From Flavobacteriales bacterium MED-G22 (lineage in GTDB: Bacteria > Bacteroidota > Bacteroidia > Flavobacteriales > Flavobacteriaceae): a stretch of 46,275 bases of DNA. Both the position numbers and the translations under genes were made by a program. Below, in pieces: positions 35,115 to 43,604 of the stretch. The first letter of the stretch is position 1; every line of letters begins with the position of its first letter. Under the pieces are notes generated by a model. That model saw nothing but the letters and a program-made list of their open reading frames with translations. It searched no databases and was not told the origin of the DNA. Location of the stretch: NCBI GenBank assembly GCA_002457295.1, contig NTKF01000007.1, positions 1-46,275 of the forward strand, given 5' to 3'.

Positions 35115-35342
35115 ATGAAAGCTTTTTTCGAAGGAATTGCTTGGTTGTTTGAGGAAATCTTATTTATGCCATTTGAACTTCTAAGACAAATTGAATTGAA
35201 CAATTGGACGGTTGCCAATGTAATCAATTGGACCTTTTTACTTGTTGGTTTTGCTGCCATGCTTTATTGGATCAAACAATTAAATCTTTTTGACAAAAAG
35301 GGAGAAGAGGATAAAGATCCTTCTGCTCATTCTTTTTTATAG
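35115..35342 (+). CDS. DUF6341 small membrane protein
   Basis: A 75-residue protein with a short amphipathic start (FFEGIAWLFEEILFMPFELL) and one membrane helix (about 37-55), followed by an acidic tail ending HSFL. This matches DUF6341, which older annotations call uracil phosphoribosyltransferase because of neighbouring genes; it has no enzyme fold. Its stop overlaps the purD end by 6 bases. Confidence 0.8.
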   Translation: MKAFFEGIAWLFEEILFMPFELLRQIELNNWTVANVINWTFLLVGFAAMLYWIKQLNLFDKKGEEDKDPSAHSFL

Positions 35343-36611
35343 GTCATTCCCTATATCTTTTCGAAAATACATCCCTTCAAAACTAATTTTGTTTAATTGA
35401 GTGTATGACGCTTTAGCTGCCTCTCTATGGTTTCTTCCAAAAGAGGTGACTGCTAACACACGTCCCCCACTTGTTTGCACTTTTTCTTGTTCTAATTTTG
35501 TGCCCGCTTGAAATATAATATTCTCTTTACTATCTGTGTAAAGACCTTCAATGACTTTTCCTTTTTCATAATCCGCTGGGTACCCTCCTGAAACGGCAAC
35601 AACTGTAACAGCCGCTTTTTTTGCAATGTCAATTTTTTCTTCTTTTAGGGTTTTGTTGGCTACGGCGCTTAATAGGACTCCTAAATCGTTTAATAATAGC
35701 GGAAGAACTACTTGGGTTTCAGGGTCTCCCATCCGGACATTATATTCAATTACTTTTGGTTCCTCTCCCACTTTAATTAAGCCAATGAATAGGAACCCTT
35801 GATAGGGTATGTTGTCCTTTTTGAAGCCTTCTAAAGTGGGCTCAATAATTTTATCTTTAATTTTTTTTTCGAACACTGGTGTAACAAAAGAGACAGGGGA
35901 AACTGCTCCCATCCCACCAGTATTTGGTCCTTGATCTCCTTCTCCAATTCTTTTATAGTCTTTAGCCATTGGCAGAACCAAATGACCATCCCCATCTGTT
36001 AAAATAAAGCACGATAGTTCAATGCCGTCTAAAAACTCTTCTATGACAACTTGTTTTGAAGCCTCTCCAAAAGAACCCTCTATCAGCATTTTTTTTAACT
36101 CCTTTTTGGCTTCTTGTAAATCCTCAATAATTAATACTCCTTTTCCCGCTGCTAACCCATCTGCTTTAAGCACATAGGGTGGTATTTGATTTTCTAGATA
36201 AGCATAGCCTTCGGCTAGTGTTTTTGGGGTAAACGTAGCATATTTTGCTGTTGGGATACCATGTCGTATCATAAACTCCTTAGCAAAATCCTTACTCCCT
36301 TCCAATTGAGCAGCTTGCTTTTGTGGGCCAACCACAGCAACATGCGCTAAGTCTGGATCGTTTAAGAAGAAATCATGGATGCCATTTACAAGAGGATCCT
36401 CGGGGCCAACAACAACAAGGTTTATATTGTGAAAAAGAACTTCTTTTTTTAGCTTCTTAAAGTCATTTACCGCAATGGGTAAGTTTGTTGCTAGGCGACT
36501 TGTCCCTGCATTTCCAGGGGCCACAAAGAGGTGGTCGCAAACCTCGCTTTGAGCCAGTTTCCAACAAAAGGTATGCTCTCTTCCTCCACTACCAATGATT
36601 AAAACATTCAT
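35337..36611 (-). CDS. purD: Phosphoribosylamine--glycine ligase
   Basis: A 424-residue ATP-grasp enzyme of purine synthesis joining phosphoribosylamine and glycine. It has 'VLIIGSGGREHTFCWKLAQS' at the N-terminus, 'APGNAGT', 'VLKADGLAAGKGVLI', 'QGPNTGGMGAVSP' and 'EYNVRMGDPETQVVLP'. Length is normal. A -7 box lies 13 bases upstream of the ATG. Confidence 0.97.
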   Translation of the reverse strand: MNVLIIGSGGREHTFCWKLAQSEVCDHLFVAPGNAGTSRLATNLPIAVNDFKKLKKEVLFHNINLVVVGPEDPLVNGIHDFFLNDPDLAHVAVVGPQKQAAQLEGSKDFAKEFMIRHGIPTAKYATFTPKTLAEGYAYLENQIPPYVLKADGLAAGKGVLIIEDLQEAKKELKKMLIEGSFGEASKQVVIEEFLDGIELSCFILTDGDGHLVLPMAKDYKRIGEGDQGPNTGGMGAVSPVSFVTPVFEKKIKDKIIEPTLEGFKKDNIPYQGFLFIGLIKVGEEPKVIEYNVRMGDPETQVVLPLLLNDLGVLLSAVANKTLKEEKIDIAKKAAVTVVAVSGGYPADYEKGKVIEGLYTDSKENIIFQAGTKLEQEKVQTSGGRVLAVTSFGRNHREAAKASYTQLNKISFEGMYFRKDIGNDL

Positions 36612-36624
36612 AATTAGATTTTTT

Positions 36625-36632
36625 CAAAGATA
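36625..36632 (-). promoter_or_regulatory. Putative -7 element of purD
   Basis: TATCTTTG on the minus strand is a perfect TAnnTTTG match, 13 bases upstream of the purD ATG, in the 53-base gap after the pyruvyltransferase gene. It suggests purD is transcribed separately. No PurR-like site was seen. Confidence 0.45.
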
Positions 36633-36664
36633 AAGACTAATTCTAAGTAGCATTGATTTATATG

Positions 36665-37606
36665 TTATTGAAATCTTGTGCGTACTGCTTTTTCTAAAGT
36701 AGCAACAATCTCTTTCCCAATTTTAGGTTTTGGAATATGTTCCAGCTTGAGGTTTTTTAATCCCTTTGTTTTTTCCATTCTCAAAAAAGACTCCATCCCT
36801 TTTAGTCTACTACTTTGATTGATGTGTGAAAGTCCATCTGAAAGAAAGAGCACAGGAATACCCATTGCTATTGCAGGTAATGCTGAGTGGATTCTTGAAG
36901 TAATCACAAGTTTTGCAGATGCAATGGCTTGTAATTGCTCCATCGCTAGAGTTTCTTTTTGAGCGGGAGGAATATTCGGATTCGAAATAATTTGTGATCG
37001 TTTGATAACAGTTTCGGGTTGGGTCACTAAAAACCGATCTACTCTTCTCATAGCCCTTTTATATTTTACGTTTTTAAAGGGGTATTTTAGCCATTGTGAA
37101 CCCAAAAGGACCAAATTATCCTTGTTTTTCCACTTTACTCTTTTGGGTTTCAATCGTTCTAAAACACTAATTACTAATATTGATTTTGATTGGTTGGTGT
37201 TTTTTAAAAAAATTTCTCGGTTTAGAGTTAAAGTCAAACAACCCGAAAAATATGCTTTAATCCCCTTGCTAATTAAAAGTTCAGTGGTGTATAGGTCTCT
37301 GCACCCAATAGGTTCGTGCCTTTTCATATAAGCAATGGAGGCAGGGCTGGTCATCTGTTTGGCTACCGTAGGGTTAATATGAAAGGAAACAAATAAAGGG
37401 GTTATCTGTGTGGAAGGAGGCCAGTTTTTTGGGTTTTCCATAAACCATCCATTCATTATTAAACAAGCGGGTGTTCCTGAATAGCTATTCAATTTTTCAC
37501 GATCTATGGAGATAGGGTCTTCACTAAGCATCATTTTTGCTGCTATGGATTGGACGTAATCCCCCAAATTATCTGATTTTGGATAATCTAAAACAGCGGG
37601 CTTCAT
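36665..37606 (-). CDS. Polysaccharide pyruvyl transferase family protein
   Basis: A 313-residue protein with the CsaB/WcaK-like GT-B fold. The N-terminus 'YPKSDNLGDYVQSIAAKMM' is the typical N-x-G-D start, and the C-terminal half has 'AKLVITSRIHSALPAIAMG' with 'VLFLSDG'. It should add pyruvate ketals to a surface glycan or act as a related transferase. It starts immediately after the GT4 stop, without a gap, and is last in the M23-GH3-GT4 run. Confidence 0.85.
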   Translation of the reverse strand: MKPAVLDYPKSDNLGDYVQSIAAKMMLSEDPISIDREKLNSYSGTPACLIMNGWFMENPKNWPPSTQITPLFVSFHINPTVAKQMTSPASIAYMKRHEPIGCRDLYTTELLISKGIKAYFSGCLTLTLNREIFLKNTNQSKSILVISVLERLKPKRVKWKNKDNLVLLGSQWLKYPFKNVKYKRAMRRVDRFLVTQPETVIKRSQIISNPNIPPAQKETLAMEQLQAIASAKLVITSRIHSALPAIAMGIPVLFLSDGLSHINQSSRLKGMESFLRMEKTKGLKNLKLEHIPKPKIGKEIVATLEKAVRTRFQ

Positions 37607-38659
37607 TTACTCTTTATTTATTGTTTCAAGCAGAGTGTCATAACGCCTCTTTTGGTGAAACTGTTTCTGGACTCTGGCTCTCCCTTTTTTGCCCAATTCT
37701 GGTTTATCTTGGGTTATAAAATGAATCATCTTATTCCATTGCTCATGAGGGTTAAAGAGAAATCCTGTGTCACCTATAGCTTTTGGCATCCCAAAAACAT
37801 TACGCCCTATAGCTATACATTCACAAAGCATTGCTTCACAAAGCACATTGGGTAACCCTTCCACCCTTGACCCCTGAAAATAGTAGGTGTGTGCACTGTA
37901 AATTTCCCGCAATTGTTTTGCGTCTTGTGTACCTAAAAGAGTAACGTTTTGAGGTAATGTATCATGCTTTTGTAATTTAAAGTCAATTCCTGCCAGTGTA
38001 AATTTATAGTCTGGCAGTGCCTTAGCTAATTTCATAAAGAGGTCTATCCCCTTTCTTTGATAAGTCCTTAAATCTGGGACATTGGCAACAGTCAAAATTG
38101 TTTTTGGTGTTTTCTCTTTTGTTGCTTTCCAAAATATGGGGTCATATCCCGTAGGAACAATTTTTATCGGTGTGCTCAGTTTAGGTAAGAATGTTTTTAT
38201 CCCAGATAAGATCCTCTCTTGGCTTTTTGCATTGGGGCATCCAAAGGCAAGTGTTTCATCTACAACCCAAATGCATCGGGCCATATGATAATTTATTTTA
38301 GCCAGTTTTTGACGCCAATTTGTACGGTAAAAAAGACCGTATTTGAGTGTTTGATCTGCCACAGCATCATAGCCGCCAACAATAAGAACACTTTTTTTGG
38401 AAAAGAGGCTAGCTATCAAAAGAGGAAAAAACGCATGATAATCATTAAACCAACAAAAAATGATTTTGGATCTAGAAACATAAAAAAGACTAAAAAAAAG
38501 TTCACTGACTCGATTCCACAAAAATCGAAAAGGGTCTTTATGCGGTCTGGAAGAATGTAAATAAAGTTTCTTTGTGATGGTGTTTAGGTAGTCAATGTCC
38601 TTTTTTACAAAAGTGTTTTCGAGAGAATAAACCAAAGAAACAATATTCTTTTTTTTCAT
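37607..38659 (-). CDS. Glycosyltransferase family 4
   Basis: A 350-residue GT-B enzyme of surface glycan synthesis. The C-terminal donor domain has 'TLAGIDF', a 'VTLLGTQDAKQLREIYSAH' segment and the retaining-GT motif 'EGLPNVLCEAMLCECIAIG'. Acceptor unknown. The ATG overlaps the GH3 stop by 4 bases, and the pyruvyltransferase follows with no gap. Confidence 0.87.
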   Translation of the reverse strand: MKKKNIVSLVYSLENTFVKKDIDYLNTITKKLYLHSSRPHKDPFRFLWNRVSELFFSLFYVSRSKIIFCWFNDYHAFFPLLIASLFSKKSVLIVGGYDAVADQTLKYGLFYRTNWRQKLAKINYHMARCIWVVDETLAFGCPNAKSQERILSGIKTFLPKLSTPIKIVPTGYDPIFWKATKEKTPKTILTVANVPDLRTYQRKGIDLFMKLAKALPDYKFTLAGIDFKLQKHDTLPQNVTLLGTQDAKQLREIYSAHTYYFQGSRVEGLPNVLCEAMLCECIAIGRNVFGMPKAIGDTGFLFNPHEQWNKMIHFITQDKPELGKKGRARVQKQFHQKRRYDTLLETINKE

Positions 38660-40173
38660 TTCACAACAGTAAATTTAGATAATGCGTCTGCTATTTTTCT
38701 GTCATTTGACACACGTGCTACTTTGTTTTGTCCTCCTAATTTTCCAATTGCCTTCATATAGCTTATAAAGCCTTCTTTAGCAACGATCGTAATCACCAAT
38801 GGGCGTAATATTTTTCCAGTGATTAGGTCTTTATAATAAATATTATGCGCTTGCATTGCATCATCAATGAGGGACGAAAATTGATTTATATCTTCAGGGG
38901 CTTTTTCAAATTCTATAAACCATTCATGGTAGGGTAACCCCTCTAATGGACTAATTTGTGGAGCTACAGTAAATTCTCTGACGCTTACGGAGTCGTTTAT
39001 TTTATCCATAGCAATGTTTAGTGATTGTTCAATTTCTGAACCGATTACGTGTTCTCCAAAAGCAGAAATAAAATGTTTAATCCTTCCTGTGACTTTTAAA
39101 CGAAAGGGATATAACGAAGTAAACATAACTGTATCCCCCAAATTATAACCCCACAAGCCTGCACTAGTCGAAATAAGCATAACGTAGTTGACGCCTAATT
39201 TAATTTGTTCTAGACTATATCGGATAGGATTCTTGTCATCAAAAAAGCTTGCTTCAATAAACTCATAAAAGATGCCATTATTTAACAACAAAAGCAATCC
39301 CTTGTCATCTTGTTGGTCTTGGTAGGCAAAAAATCCCTCTGAAGCGGGAAATAATTCTATGCTATCTACTGACCGGCCAATTAGTTTTTTAAATATCGGC
39401 CGATAGGGTTCATAATTGACACCCCCATAGATAAACAAACTAAAATTTGGGAACTGTTTGCCAACTGTATTATTGGTTTGTTGGACAATTTGTTCGAAAT
39501 ACATTTGGACCCAAGAAGGAATTCCAGCAATTACTGTCATTTTTTCCTTAAGCGTTTCTTCAATAATCATTTGAACTTTAGTCTCCCAGTCTTCGATGCA
39601 ATTAGTCTCCCATGAAGGCATTCTCTCTTTTTGTAAATAGCCCGGCACATAATGAGCAACAATTCCAGAAAGGCGGCCAATATCAATTCCATTTTCTTTT
39701 TTTAATACAGGGCTCCCCTGCAGAAAGATTTGCTTGCCACTTACAAAGGCGGCCTTTTTCGAATGATAGATATAATTTAAGATTGCATCTCTTGCAGCTC
39801 GTATATGAGTGGGCATGGACTCTTTGCTGATAGGTATATACTTAATCCCTGAAGTCGTTCCACTTGTCTTTGCAAAATAAAGGGGTAAGCCAGGCCATAA
39901 GACATCCGATTTACCTGCTCTTATTTTCTCGATATAAGCACGCAAACCCTCATAGTCTGAAATGGGTACCTGTTGAGTAAAGTCTGTGTAGTTTTTGATT
40001 TGGTGAAAGGCGTGATCTTTACCGAATTGGGTATTTTTTGCTTTTTTGATAAGATAGTTAAAAGTCTTCCTTTGTGCTGCTACGGGATTATTGATCCATT
40101 TTTGATTGATCTTATGACTCCAAGCAGCAAAAACTCTAGCAGCAAATTCTTTCATGCTATTTCTCAAAATCAA
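38656..40173 (-). CDS. GH3 auxin-responsive-like acyl-acid amido synthetase
   Basis: A 505-residue adenylate-forming enzyme of the GH3 family; plant members conjugate acyl acids such as jasmonate or auxin to amino acids. The ATP loop is KTSGTTSGIKYIPIS. The motifs 'LFIYGGVNYEPYRPIF', 'FPASEGFFAYQDQ' and 'STSAGLWGYNLGDTVMFT' (the Y-x-x-G-D ATP site) are complete. Bacterial substrates are unknown. It overlaps the M23 gene by 17 bases and GT4 by 4, hinting at a shared envelope role. Confidence 0.88.
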   Translation of the reverse strand: MILRNSMKEFAARVFAAWSHKINQKWINNPVAAQRKTFNYLIKKAKNTQFGKDHAFHQIKNYTDFTQQVPISDYEGLRAYIEKIRAGKSDVLWPGLPLYFAKTSGTTSGIKYIPISKESMPTHIRAARDAILNYIYHSKKAAFVSGKQIFLQGSPVLKKENGIDIGRLSGIVAHYVPGYLQKERMPSWETNCIEDWETKVQMIIEETLKEKMTVIAGIPSWVQMYFEQIVQQTNNTVGKQFPNFSLFIYGGVNYEPYRPIFKKLIGRSVDSIELFPASEGFFAYQDQQDDKGLLLLLNNGIFYEFIEASFFDDKNPIRYSLEQIKLGVNYVMLISTSAGLWGYNLGDTVMFTSLYPFRLKVTGRIKHFISAFGEHVIGSEIEQSLNIAMDKINDSVSVREFTVAPQISPLEGLPYHEWFIEFEKAPEDINQFSSLIDDAMQAHNIYYKDLITGKILRPLVITIVAKEGFISYMKAIGKLGGQNKVARVSNDRKIADALSKFTVVK

Positions 40174-41032
40174 AAAACAATTCCGGATTCAGTGAATACC
40201 CATCAATCCACAATTCAAAATGAAGATGCCACCCTGTTGAATATTCCCCTGTATTTCCTGCCTGAGCAATAACTTCTCCCGCAGCGACTATGTCTCCCTG
40301 TTCTTTATTTAATATTGAATTGTGTTTGTAAACGGAGAGCATCCCTAGGTCATGTTCCACCATAATAACATAGCCCGTTTGGGCTGTATATTCAGCGAAA
40401 ACTATTGTCCCATTAGCAACAGATTTGATAGGAGTTCCTTCTTCAAGAGCTATATCTACTGCAAAATGTTTGTTGTTTTGGTCATAGGCTTGGGAAACGA
40501 TCCCTTTGGCAGGGACAATTAAAAAAAGTTCTTCGGCTAGCCGGGTGTTGTTGACCACATTGAACTTATCTTCCCTAGAGACTAAATCACGCAGTACTGA
40601 ATCAGCAGGGGTGATATTATTTCGAGTAGCGTTCTGCTTTGTTGTGAGGTTGTTTTCTGAAAAGTTCGGATTCGGATCTTCCTTAAAGACTAGATTATCA
40701 CTCAGCACACCCCTTACAATATTTAAATATTGTTCATTTTTTTTATAAATGGAAATTAATGAATCCGCCAAAAATAGATTTTCAACTGCTTTCTTTCGAA
40801 TTTCGGAGGAATCGTAGCCAGGAATGTATTCTTTGAGTGGTGTATAGGAGACGACAAAAAAAACGCTTAGGCTAAGAATGGTAAATGTTAAAACTAAAAA
40901 AACGATTAAATTTAACCTCGAAAGTCCAATTTGAAACTGTTCTTCGAAAGTCTCCTCATTGACAACAACAAGCCGATACGGGTTCATCAACTTCTTAAAC
41001 TGTTTCTTTTTTTTATTGTCTTTTATTGCCAT
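40157..41032 (-). CDS. M23 family metallopeptidase (intact zinc site)
   Basis: A 291-residue membrane-anchored peptidase. It has one transmembrane helix (about 40-62) and a periplasmic M23/LytM domain with all zinc ligands: His189 and Asp193 (HFAVD) and His271 (HLHFELW), plus His237 (YKHNS) and His269. It should cut peptide cross-links of peptidoglycan. Unlike EnvC in this window, it is predicted active. It is first in the M23-GH3-GT4-pyruvyltransferase run. Confidence 0.9.
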   Translation of the reverse strand: MAIKDNKKKKQFKKLMNPYRLVVVNEETFEEQFQIGLSRLNLIVFLVLTFTILSLSVFFVVSYTPLKEYIPGYDSSEIRKKAVENLFLADSLISIYKKNEQYLNIVRGVLSDNLVFKEDPNPNFSENNLTTKQNATRNNITPADSVLRDLVSREDKFNVVNNTRLAEELFLIVPAKGIVSQAYDQNNKHFAVDIALEEGTPIKSVANGTIVFAEYTAQTGYVIMVEHDLGMLSVYKHNSILNKEQGDIVAAGEVIAQAGNTGEYSTGWHLHFELWIDGYSLNPELFFDFEK

Positions 41033-41039
41033 AGTGACA

Positions 41040-41047
41040 CAAAGATA
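41040..41047 (-). promoter_or_regulatory. Putative -7 element of the M23-GH3-GT4 run
   Basis: TATCTTTG on the minus strand is a perfect TAnnTTTG box, ending 7 bases before the M23 ATG (41032). If used, the message is nearly leaderless. No -33 element at normal spacing was seen. Confidence 0.42.
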
Positions 41048-41112
41048 AACAATACCAAATCTTGTTTTTTTTAGGAAGTGTTTTTTTATGGTGAGTGATA
41101 TAAATATTTCAG

Positions 41113-41120
41113 TACATTTG
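41113..41120 (+). promoter_or_regulatory. Putative -7 element of tatA
   Basis: TACATTTG is a perfect TAnnTTTG match, 18 bases upstream of the tatA ATG. The -33 region shows no clear TTG. Confidence 0.5.
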
Positions 41121-41138
41121 TTTTAAATACTTAGTAAT

Positions 41139-41342
41139 ATGTTATTGGCAAATATTTTTTTAGGAATGATTGGTGGACCTCAAATTATTTTGATCATTGC
41201 CGTTGTATTATTACTTTTTGGTGGAAGAAAAATTCCAGAGCTAATGCGAGGGCTCGGTAGTGGTATCAAAGAGTTTAAAAATGCAACAAAAGACGACGAC
41301 GAAAAAACTCAGGTAGAAGAGTCTTCTTCAAAAAAAAGCTAA
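41139..41342 (+). CDS. tatA: Twin-arginine translocase subunit TatA/E
   Basis: A 67-residue protein with one N-terminal helix (about 8-26), the [20 protein letters not shown] amphipathic helix diagnostic of TatA/E, and a charged tail. It builds the pore-forming part of the Tat system. TatC is not in the window. Its stop overlaps that of the convergent DUF4837 gene (CTAA). Confidence 0.94.
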   Translation: MLLANIFLGMIGGPQIILIIAVVLLLFGGRKIPELMRGLGSGIKEFKNATKDDDEKTQVEESSSKKS

Positions 41343-42307
41343 AGTACTTCCAGAGTACTTAAAATGGTGTTCAACTCAAACATATAGTCTCTCTTGCTTT
41401 TAGAGGGAGCAAATGTAAACCCTTCGACGACTATCCATCTGTTTAGGGGTTCATCTTTTACCATATAGTTGACGAAAGGGCCTGCCATAAAATCATTGAA
41501 AACTTCCCACGTTCCTTTGGTTAGCAGGGCCTCTTTGTTATCCAGTCTCGTTTTATAAAAATACGGTAGGTAAGCGCGTTCTGTGATCATATAGCTGTTT
41601 GGCAAACGTCCTGGGACATATTTTTTACCTATAGAATCACGGGTTTTGAGAATGGCCTTATCAATAGGCTTTTGAATCGTATTCAGTGGAAGGGTGTACA
41701 CAATCACGTTAAGATGTCCTGTTGTTGTTGGTTTTTGAATCCAAATAAAATTAGTCGTATCCTTAACTGTCTTGTAAGCTGTAGGATAACGGAGAGAAAT
41801 CCCAAACCGTTTTTTTAAGTTAGTCTCTGTTGTTGGAGCTTTTGAAATACGCCGTAGTTTTTCAATTCTTTCATTTTCTGTTATAGATTGTTTGATCAGG
41901 CTTGTGTTCTCTTCTAGATAAAAGGCCTGTTCATCATCATCATTTCCTTTAAAAAGTGCTACTATCTGTGGGCGTGCAAAGGCATCTTGTAGCATTTGAA
42001 ATTGACTCAAACTGTCTTTGACAAACCAAAGAATATTTCGACTTTGTCTAGCAAAGCCTGAAAATACTTTTGGATTTAAATATTTCAACGAGAATTGGGG
42101 TTCATCAAAAGGCAGTCCTTCATAAGGTGTTTGAAACAGGTCTCGCACTTTATTTCCCAATGTTCCTCGCCATGCTTTCTCCGGCATAACAACGGATATG
42201 GTGTTGATGTTTCCGCTAGAATTAGGAATTACTTTTTGATTTTTAGAAGACGGATTGTTGCATCCTATTACTAGGAAAACAATTAACAAGAGACTTTTCT
42301 TTATCAT
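41339..42307 (-). CDS. DUF4837 lipoprotein
   Basis: A 322-residue lipoprotein (VIGC, Cys16). Mature features include '[21 protein letters not shown]', '[19 protein letters not shown]' and 'LNVIVYTLP', with '[21 protein letters not shown]' near the end. This is the DUF4837 layout, restricted largely to Bacteroidota; function unknown. pgk ends 21 bases upstream of its start, so they may be co-transcribed. Confidence 0.85.
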   Translation of the reverse strand: MIKKSLLLIVFLVIGCNNPSSKNQKVIPNSSGNINTISVVMPEKAWRGTLGNKVRDLFQTPYEGLPFDEPQFSLKYLNPKVFSGFARQSRNILWFVKDSLSQFQMLQDAFARPQIVALFKGNDDDEQAFYLEENTSLIKQSITENERIEKLRRISKAPTTETNLKKRFGISLRYPTAYKTVKDTTNFIWIQKPTTTGHLNVIVYTLPLNTIQKPIDKAILKTRDSIGKKYVPGRLPNSYMITERAYLPYFYKTRLDNKEALLTKGTWEVFNDFMAGPFVNYMVKDEPLNRWIVVEGFTFAPSKSKRDYMFELNTILSTLEVL

Positions 42308-42328
42308 GGCAATATAGGGTTCATGTCA

Positions 42329-43516
42329 CTAATCAAGAAGAGCTGCAATACCTGGGAGTGTTTTTCCCTCAAGACTTTCTAGCATCGCTCCGCCACCAGT
42401 ACTAACATAGCTCATTTTGGCTTCTAAACCAAATTGTTTTACTGCGGAAACAGAATCGCCACCGCCGACCAAAGAAAAGGCTCCTTTGGCTGTCTGAGAA
42501 GCAATAGCCTCACCCAATGCGATGGTGCCTAAGGCAAAGTTCGAAAATTCAAATACGCCCAAAGGGCCATTCCATAATATGGTTTTACTGCGCTGTACTA
42601 CTGCTGTAAAATGTGCTATTGATTTTGGTCCAGCATCCATTCCTTCCCATCCATTCTCAATATTTTCTACAGCTGCTATCCTTTGAGTAGCATCATTGCT
42701 GAATGCGTCCCCACAAACCACGTCTACGGGAAGATGAATTTGAACTCCTTTAGCTTTGGCTTTTTCTAATATCTCAAGAGCAACAGATTGATAGTAATCT
42801 TCGCAAATAGAATTTCCGATTTTCCCCCCTTGGGCCTTTATAAAAGTGTAAACCATTCCTCCTCCGATTATTAAATGGTCAATTTTATCCATCATACTTT
42901 CAATAATGGTGATTTTTGAGGAAACTTTTGCTCCCCCTAATATGGCAAGAACTGGTTTTTCTCCTGTTTCCATCACCTTTTTAATGGCCTTGATTTCTTG
43001 TTCCAAAAGTTTACCAAAACATTTCTTTCCATTGAAGAATTGAGCCATTACTGTGGTTGAAGCATGTGCCCTGTGAGCTGTACCAAATGCGTCATTAACA
43101 TAAAATGTACCCAGTTGTGCTAGGGCCTTTGAAAAGGCTAAATCTCCTGCTGTCTCTTCATCATGAAACCGTAGGTTTTCCATCAACAAAACTTCTCCTG
43201 GCTGAAGCGAAGCCGCTGCAAATTCTGCTTCGGATCCAATGCAACTGTTGCAAAACTGAACTGGTAGTGCTAAAACCTCCGAAACCTTTGATACTATTTG
43301 TTTTAGAGATAGTGCGGGTGTTACTCCTTTAGGTCTTCCAAGATGCGACAGTAAAACACAACTTGCGCCTTTTGATCGAATGAGGTCAATTGTTGGTTTG
43401 GCTGCAATGATTCGTGTTGCATCTGATACATTACCTTCTTTATCTAGAGGAACATTAAAGTCTACTCTAATTATAACTCTCTCATTTTCAAGTGTTTTCG
43501 TGCTTAGTGTCTCCAT
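42329..43516 (-). CDS. pgk: Phosphoglycerate kinase
   Basis: A 395-residue glycolytic enzyme transferring phosphate between 1,3-bisphosphoglycerate and ADP. Visible motifs are 'VIIRVDFNVPLD' at the N-terminus, 'LLSHLGRPKG', 'MENLRFHDEE', 'GTAHRAHAST', 'ILGGAKVSSKI' and 'LVGGGDSVSAV'. The frame opens at 43558, but METLSTKTL at 43516 gives the usual length; TATTTTTA at 43531-43538 (minus strand) supports that start. Confidence 0.96.
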   Translation of the reverse strand: METLSTKTLENERVIIRVDFNVPLDKEGNVSDATRIIAAKPTIDLIRSKGASCVLLSHLGRPKGVTPALSLKQIVSKVSEVLALPVQFCNSCIGSEAEFAAASLQPGEVLLMENLRFHDEETAGDLAFSKALAQLGTFYVNDAFGTAHRAHASTTVMAQFFNGKKCFGKLLEQEIKAIKKVMETGEKPVLAILGGAKVSSKITIIESMMDKIDHLIIGGGMVYTFIKAQGGKIGNSICEDYYQSVALEILEKAKAKGVQIHLPVDVVCGDAFSNDATQRIAAVENIENGWEGMDAGPKSIAHFTAVVQRSKTILWNGPLGVFEFSNFALGTIALGEAIASQTAKGAFSLVGGGDSVSAVKQFGLEAKMSYVSTGGGAMLESLEGKTLPGIAALLD

Positions 43517-43604
43517 TTGTCCTGTTTTTGTAAAAATACCATTTTTGTTGTTTTTCATAGGTCTTTTGGTCTATAAATGCAATTAAGAAACCATATCTTT
43601 GATT

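Noticed and set aside
35115..35342. Annotation as uracil phosphoribosyltransferase
   Set aside because: The 75-residue product has one membrane helix and no PRPP-binding motif. That name is a propagated misannotation for DUF6341.
43594..43601. TATCTTTG as holB promoter
   Set aside because: The box is perfect but ends 3 bases before the ATG, and the nearest TTTG is 25 bases upstream. Not listed as a feature, only mentioned among possible leaderless cases.
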